Positions 7,734 through 11,275 of a stretch of DNA of 11,275 nt are shown piece by piece. Source of the stretch: Clostridiales bacterium (GTDB lineage Bacteria; Bacillota; Clostridia; Lachnospirales; Lachnospiraceae); assembly GCA_021203285.1 (NCBI GenBank), contig JAJQBM010000268.1, forward strand, positions 1 through 11,275, read 5' to 3'. Under the pieces are notes generated by a model. That model had not been told where the DNA came from, ran no database searches, and saw only the letters and a list, made by a program, of their open reading frames with translations. The translations under genes and the position numbers were made by a program. Numbering within the stretch: position 1 is the stretch's first letter; each line of letters begins with the position of its first letter.

Positions 7734-7746
7734 GGAGGATCCGAAT

Positions 7747-8967
7747 ATGAGCGAGATGCTGACGCTTGACCGCTTCGAGGAGGCGAGAGAGATTGTGAAG
7801 GAGGTCACGCAGGAGACGAAGCTGATCTACAGCGAGTTCCTGTGTGAGCAGACAGGCAACAAGGTTTATTTAAAACCGGAGAATATGCAGTTTACCGGCG
7901 CATACAAGGTGCGGGGTGCGTATTACAAGATCAGCACCCTCTCGGCCGAGGAGCGCGGCCGCGGGTTGATCACGGCGTCTGCGGGAAACCACGCGCAGGG
8001 CGTGGCTTACGCGGCGCAGAAGTTCGGCGCGAAGGCAGTCATTGTCATGCCGACCACGACGCCGCTCATCAAGGTAAACCGCACAAAGGGATACGGCGCG
8101 GAGGTTGTGCTCTACGGGGATGTCTACGATGAGGCGTGCGCGAAGGCGGAGGAGTTGGCGGAGGAGCACGGCTACACCTTCATCCATCCGTTTGACGACC
8201 TCGCGGTGGCGACGGGGCAGGGAACCATCGCCATGGAGATTTTCAAGGACCTCCCGCTGGTGGAATATATTCTGGTGCCCATCGGCGGCGGCGGGCTGGC
8301 GACGGGTGTTTCCACGCTGGCCAAGATGCTGAACCCGAAGATTAAGGTGATCGGAGTGGAGCCCGCGAAGGCAAACTGCATGCAGGAGTCCATCCGGGCC
8401 GGGAAGGTGGTCACGCTGCCGAGCGTCAGCACGATCGCCGACGGCACGGCGGTGAAGACGCCGGGGGAAACGATTTTCCCCTATGTCAGCAAGAATCTGG
8501 ACGACATCATCACGGTGGACGACGACGACCTCATTGTCGCCTTCCTCGATATGGTGGAGAACCACAAGATGATCGTGGAGAATTCCGGACTTCTGACGGT
8601 TGCGGCGCTCAAACAGTTGGATGTGAAGGACAAGCGCGTGGCGGCCATTTTAAGCGGCGGGAACATGGATGTCATCACGATGTCCTCTGTCGTGCAGCGC
8701 GGACTGATCTTCCGCGACCGCATTTTCACGGTCTCCGTCCTGCTTCCGGACAAACCGGGCGAGCTGCACCGGGTATCCGGCATCGTCGCCGACAATCAGG
8801 GCAATGTTATCAAGCTGGAGCACAACCAGTTTGTCTCCTCCAACCGGAACGCGGCAGTGGAGCTGCGGATCACGATGGAGGCTTTTGGCACAGAGCACAA
8901 GAATCAGATTCTTCAGGCGCTGGAGCGGGAGGGATACCGTGTGAAGCTGGTGCAGACCGCGCTGTAG
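7747..8967 (+). CDS. ilvA: Threonine ammonia-lyase, medium form, with one ACT domain
   Basis: This PLP enzyme deaminates threonine to 2-oxobutanoate and ammonia, supplying isoleucine synthesis or threonine fermentation. The 406 residues show a fold type II catalytic domain: ENMQFTGAYKVRGA (45-58) with Schiff-base Lys54, SAGNHAQG (78-85), and the phosphate-binding glycine loop PIGGGGLATG (178-187). A single ACT domain follows (about 326-404; FTVSVLLPDKPGEL and HRVSGIVADNQGNV). One ACT domain places it between the short catabolic TdcB and the two-domain biosynthetic IlvA, so allosteric control by an amino acid is likely, but which one cannot be read here. The start at 7747 is chosen because AGGAGG (7733-7738) lies 8 nt upstream. 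In-frame ATGs at 7687 and 7726 sit inside ftsY. The gene begins 13 bp after ftsY and is probably cotranscribed. No other isoleucine genes are in view. Confidence 0.93.
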   Translation: MSEMLTLDRFEEAREIVKEVTQETKLIYSEFLCEQTGNKVYLKPENMQFTGAYKVRGAYYKISTLSAEERGRGLITASAGNHAQGVAYAAQKFGAKAVIVMPTTTPLIKVNRTKGYGAEVVLYGDVYDEACAKAEELAEEHGYTFIHPFDDLAVATGQGTIAMEIFKDLPLVEYILVPIGGGGLATGVSTLAKMLNPKIKVIGVEPAKANCMQESIRAGKVVTLPSVSTIADGTAVKTPGETIFPYVSKNLDDIITVDDDDLIVAFLDMVENHKMIVENSGLLTVAALKQLDVKDKRVAAILSGGNMDVITMSSVVQRGLIFRDRIFTVSVLLPDKPGELHRVSGIVADNQGNVIKLEHNQFVSSNRNAAVELRITMEAFGTEHKNQILQALEREGYRVKLVQTAL

Positions 8968-8974
8968 GTTTTGG

Positions 8975-9002
8975 TTGACAAACTTTTTGAACACGGTATA
9001 AT
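8975..9002 (+). promoter_or_regulatory. Consensus SigA-type promoter downstream of ilvA
   Basis: A perfect -35 box TTGACA (8975-8980) and a perfect -10 box TATAAT (8997-9002) are separated by 16 bp. The predicted start is near 9009. The first nine bases, TTGACAAAC, are identical to the rpmF promoter at the left end of the window. It begins 8 nt after the ilvA stop codon. It is the only convincing promoter before the ATP-grasp operon, yet a strong terminator lies about 20-55 nt beyond its start point. Confidence 0.85.
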
Positions 9003-9008
9003 GAATTT

Positions 9009-9064
9009 ATGTATATACGCAGGTGAACAAGGGCGTTCTGTTCGATGACAGAGCGCCCTTTTTT
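9009..9064 (+). ncRNA. Predicted ~56-nt transcript: small RNA or attenuated leader
   Basis: A transcript starting near 9009 from the consensus promoter would meet the intrinsic terminator ending at 9064, giving an RNA of roughly 56 nt, of which 36 nt are the terminator itself. The ~20 nt before the stem are too short for a known riboswitch aptamer, and I see no alternative anti-terminator pairing. An ATG at 9009 opens a five-codon frame (MYIRR, stop at 9024-9026), which would be leaderless if the start point is exact. It may be an independent small RNA, or a leader whose termination limits expression of the ATP-grasp operon beginning at 9109. I do not recognise a known RNA family. Confidence 0.4.
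9029..9064 (+). terminator. Intrinsic terminator before the ATP-grasp operon
   Basis: AAGGGCGTTCTGT (9029-9041) pairs with ACAGAGCGCCCTT (9048-9060), 13 bp with one T-G wobble, around the loop TCGATG. The stem runs into TTTTTT (9059-9064). It ends transcription in the + direction only. It would stop both read-through from the ftsY-ilvA operon and the short transcript from the promoter at 8975-9002. No further promoter is visible between it and the next start codon. Confidence 0.92.
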
Positions 9065-9108
9065 ACACAAAAGACGGAGAGGCGATATCATAGGAAGGAG
9101 ATTGGAGT

Positions 9109-10434
9109 ATGGAGTTTTATGACATGGATCTGTTCCGGAACACAGACAAGGTCAACCGGCTGCTGGCGCGGTACGGCGTGAAGTTCGGCATTTATAAAAA
9201 TAATGTCTTTCACGAGCAGTTGTTTCCCTTTGACGCGATTCCGCGCGTGATCGGGGCGGATGAGTTTGACTATCTGGAGCGGGGGTTAAAGCAGCGCGTG
9301 CGTGCGCTGAACCTTTTCCTCAAGGATATTTACGGGGAGAAAAAGATCGTAAAGGACGGAGTGGTTCCGGAGGATTTCATTTTTGCCTCCAGCGGCTACA
9401 TGGCGGAGTGCGAGGGCGTCTGTCCGGTGAAGGATGTCTCGTCCCATATCTCCGACATCGACCTGGTTCAGGGCAAGGACGGGGAGTGGTATATTCTGGA
9501 GGATAATCTGCGCGTGCCGTCCGGGGCGTCGTACCCGATGATCGCGCGGCAGCTCTGCAGGATGAGCTCTCCGCGGACGTTCCGTGAGACGCATATCGAG
9601 GACAACCGCAACTATGCGGATCTCCTGAAAAAGACGATGGATTACGTCAACACCGGCGGGCTGAATGTGATTCTGACGCCGGGACGGTTTAATTCCGCCT
9701 ATTTTGAGCACTCCTATCTGGCGGAGAAAACCGGGTCGACGCTGGCGATCGGGCAGGATCTTGTGGTGGAGGACGATGTCCTCTACTTTAAGGACTATTC
9801 CGGGAAAAAGGAGCGCGTCGGCGCGGTCTACCGCAGGATCTCGGATGATTATCTCGACCCGATGAACTTTAAGCCGGAGTCGCTGATCGGTGTGCCGCAC
9901 ATTTACAATGTCTTCCGCAAGGGGAATGTAGCGCTGCTCAATGTGCCGGGCAACGGTGTGGCGGACGACAAGGGCATTTACTATTTTGTCCCGAAGATGA
10001 TCCGCTATTATCTGGGGGAGGAGCCGGTTCTCCGCAATGCGCCGACGTACCTGCCGTTTTACGAGGAGGATATGGCCTATGTGCTGGAGCACTTTGACGA
10101 CCTTGTGCTGAAGGATGTGGCGGAGGCCGGAGGCTACGGCGTGGTGTTCGGAAACACGATGACCAAGCCGCAGAAGGAGGACTTCATCTCTCTGCTGAAG
10201 GCGGAGCCGCGGCGGTTTATCGCGCAGGAGATCATTGATTTTCTGGATATGGATGTCATGGACGGAGACCAGATCGTGCAGCGCAAGGCGGACCTGCGGG
10301 CGTTTGTCCTGATGGCGGATGAGCCCATGGTGTGGAAGAGCGGCCTGACGCGGTTTACCCGGAACCCGGATTCCTTTATCGTCAATTCATCACAGGGAGG
10401 AGGATTTAAAGACACATGGGTACTATCTCATTAG
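9109..10434 (+). CDS. Circularly permuted ATP-grasp type 2 protein
   Basis: This 441-residue protein belongs to the circularly permuted ATP-grasp family (formerly DUF404/DUF407, Pfam CP_ATPgrasp_2). It is predicted to ligate a carboxylate to an amine at the expense of ATP, but I know of no established substrate. Family-typical stretches are SGYMAECEGV (95-104), the metal/ATP-site segment WYILEDNLRVPSGASYPMI (127-145), VGAVYRRISDDYLDPM (237-252), LLNVPGNGVADDKGIYYFVP (276-295), and LVLKDVAEAGGYGVVFG (332-348). The start has AAGGAG at 9095-9100 (8-nt spacing). Met6 at 9124 is a weaker alternative. It heads an operon with alpha-E and transglutaminase-like genes, overlapping the alpha-E gene by 19 nt. 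These partners strongly support the family call, though not a precise reaction. Expression probably depends on read-through of the terminator at 9029-9064. Confidence 0.9.
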   Translation: MEFYDMDLFRNTDKVNRLLARYGVKFGIYKNNVFHEQLFPFDAIPRVIGADEFDYLERGLKQRVRALNLFLKDIYGEKKIVKDGVVPEDFIFASSGYMAECEGVCPVKDVSSHISDIDLVQGKDGEWYILEDNLRVPSGASYPMIARQLCRMSSPRTFRETHIEDNRNYADLLKKTMDYVNTGGLNVILTPGRFNSAYFEHSYLAEKTGSTLAIGQDLVVEDDVLYFKDYSGKKERVGAVYRRISDDYLDPMNFKPESLIGVPHIYNVFRKGNVALLNVPGNGVADDKGIYYFVPKMIRYYLGEEPVLRNAPTYLPFYEEDMAYVLEHFDDLVLKDVAEAGGYGVVFGNTMTKPQKEDFISLLKAEPRRFIAQEIIDFLDMDVMDGDQIVQRKADLRAFVLMADEPMVWKSGLTRFTRNPDSFIVNSSQGGGFKDTWVLSH

Positions 10435-11084
10435 AGCATATTGATAACTTATTCTGGCTGGGGCGCTACACGGAGCGGGTCTACACGACGCTCAGTCTGT
10501 ATTTTGACAGTCATGATTCCATGATTGACATGGCGGGAGATTACCGGATTTTCTGTGAAAAGCTGGATATCCCGGACATCTACGGCGGGGCGGAGGAGTT
10601 TCGCAGGAGGTATCCGTTTGACGCGGAGGATCCGAATTCCATCCTGAGCAATATGACGCGCGCCTATGACAACGGTATTATCATGCGGGAGATTCTGGGC
10701 AGCGAGGCGCTGGCCTACATACAGATGACCATCTATGATATTCAGGCGGCGAAGGTCAGCGAGGCGCCGTTGCTTGCGCTGCAGGACGCCATCGACCACA
10801 TCATGGCCTTCTGGGGAATCATGGACGACAAAGTTGACAATCCGCAGGTGCGCAATGTCTTAAAAGCCGGTAAGCGGATTGAGCGGATCGATCTCTACGC
10901 GCGGCTCGGCATGGACGGGACAGCGATCCTTCGGGAGCTGGAGCGGCTGGCGCCGCGGGTCGCGCAGAGCGGCATGCGCTACCATCGGGAATATCTCGAT
11001 GAGATCCGGGAGATCGCGGAGACGGAGCCGGTGGATGAGTACCGGATCGTGTCGCTGATTGAGGATCTCGTAATTATGATGTAA
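10416..11084 (+). CDS. Alpha-E domain protein (DUF403)
   Basis: This predicted soluble, mostly helical protein has 222 residues. The N-terminal ISLEHIDNLFWLGRYTERV (4-22) is the hallmark of the alpha-E family, named for its conserved glutamates. Another conserved-looking stretch is AYDNGIIMREILGSEALAYI (84-103). Members almost always accompany circularly permuted ATP-grasp and transglutaminase-like proteins, and alpha-E is sometimes fused to the ATP-grasp. Its biochemical role is unknown to me. The length is below the roughly 300 residues I recall for proteobacterial members, but there is no sign of a frameshift: the frame runs from a GGGAGGAGG site (10395-10403) to a clean stop. The overlap with the upstream gene implies translational coupling. 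Two of its TTA codons lie in the first twelve codons, an AT-rich start unlike the neighbouring genes. Confidence 0.87.
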   Translation: MGTISLEHIDNLFWLGRYTERVYTTLSLYFDSHDSMIDMAGDYRIFCEKLDIPDIYGGAEEFRRRYPFDAEDPNSILSNMTRAYDNGIIMREILGSEALAYIQMTIYDIQAAKVSEAPLLALQDAIDHIMAFWGIMDDKVDNPQVRNVLKAGKRIERIDLYARLGMDGTAILRELERLAPRVAQSGMRYHREYLDEIREIAETEPVDEYRIVSLIEDLVIMM

Positions 11085-11114
11085 AGGATCTTTTATAACT
11101 AAGGGGGATAATCT

Positions 11115-11252
11115 GTGAGAGAACTGCATTTTATCTATCAGATGAGCCTGATGTTTTCCGAGCCTGCATCGAAGCACAATTATACGCTGAAATGCTTTCC
11201 GAAGAGCGACGAAGTGCAGCAAATGGTGTGCTTCCCGTCAAGTAGACAATAA
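11115..11252 (+). pseudogene. 5' remnant of a transglutaminase-like protein gene, interrupted
   Basis: A GTG start at 11115, 7 nt after AAGGGGG (11101-11107), opens a frame beginning MRELHFIYQMSLMFSEPASK and continuing HNYTLKCFPKSDEVQQ. This resembles the N-terminal domain of the transglutaminase-like cysteine proteins encoded beside ATP-grasp/alpha-E genes. A full protein would have several hundred residues (around 300 from memory) and a Cys-His-Asp catalytic core. Here the family resemblance ends at about codon 36-37, and after nine unrelated residues (MVCFPSSRQ) a TAA follows at 11250-11252. The DNA turns sharply AT-rich at the same place. The simplest reading is interruption by an inserted element, so the operon's third protein is probably lost. 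The rest of the gene, if present, lies outside the window. Confidence 0.65.
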
Positions 11253-11275
11253 AAAAATTAAAAAGTTTTTCCTGC
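11224..11275. mobile_element. Probable left end of an insertion sequence, IS3-like
   Basis: From 11224 or 11227 the sequence no longer encodes the transglutaminase-like protein. It begins with TG, contains the box GTCAAGTAGACA (11237-11248), and continues into an A/T-rich stretch that includes AAAAAAA. Terminal TG and a GTGGACA/GTAGACA box about 20 nt inside are features I recall from IS3-family ends. No transposase is visible because the window ends after about 50 nt. The exact boundary, target duplication and family cannot be confirmed. If correct, a transposase gene should begin soon after the window edge. Confidence 0.4.

Noticed and set aside
7687..7746. A 20-codon upstream extension of the threonine ammonia-lyase inside ftsY
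   Set aside because: The ribosome binding site at 7733-7738 favours the ATG at 7747, and the extension residues only read the end of ftsY in another frame.
9009..9026. A leaderless five-codon peptide gene (MYIRR) as a translated attenuator
   Set aside because: The reading depends on the exact transcript start. There is no ribosome binding site and no run of regulatory codons, so it is not called as a gene.

Overview
The window is about 11.3 kb of a fairly GC-rich, densely coding bacterial chromosome. Every gene lies on the + strand, most are preceded by strong AGGAGG-type ribosome binding sites, and the consensus promoters are of the housekeeping sigma type. The gene order plsX-acpP-rnc-smc-ftsY after rpmF, an L32 protein beginning MSICPKNKSSK, an FtsY without an acidic A domain and a Firmicutes-type NagB all point to class Clostridia, probably Lachnospiraceae. 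The lineage is inferred from gene order and recalled family features, not from a database search.

Layout. (1) 1-311: a perfect consensus promoter, rpmF (ribosomal protein L32, 59 codons) and an intrinsic terminator. (2) 331-1068: nagB, glucosamine-6-phosphate deaminase, placed directly behind that terminator with no clear promoter of its own. (3) 1167-7733: the housekeeping cluster plsX (membrane phospholipid initiation), acpP (acyl carrier), rnc (RNase III), smc (chromosome condensation) and ftsY (SRP receptor). Its genes are tightly spaced or overlapping and are probably one operon. A 13-bp hairpin without a U-tract sits between acpP and rnc. (4) 7747-8967: a medium-length threonine ammonia-lyase with one ACT domain, joined to ftsY by a 13-bp gap. 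(5) 8975-9064: a second consensus promoter followed within about 60 nt by a strong intrinsic terminator. This is either a tiny RNA gene or an attenuated leader for the next operon. (6) 9109-11252: an accessory operon of a circularly permuted ATP-grasp protein, an alpha-E protein and the first ~36 codons of a transglutaminase-like protein. This set is widely conserved but its product is unknown to me. The third gene stops abruptly near 11224, where AT-rich DNA resembling an IS3-type insertion sequence end begins and runs to the edge of the window.

The housekeeping genes link lipid synthesis (PlsX, ACP), translation and RNA processing (L32, RNase III), chromosome organisation (SMC) and membrane protein targeting (FtsY). 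The most interesting parts are the apparently broken ATP-grasp/alpha-E/transglutaminase operon, the promoter-terminator leader before it, and a strong context bias of TTA leucine codons.
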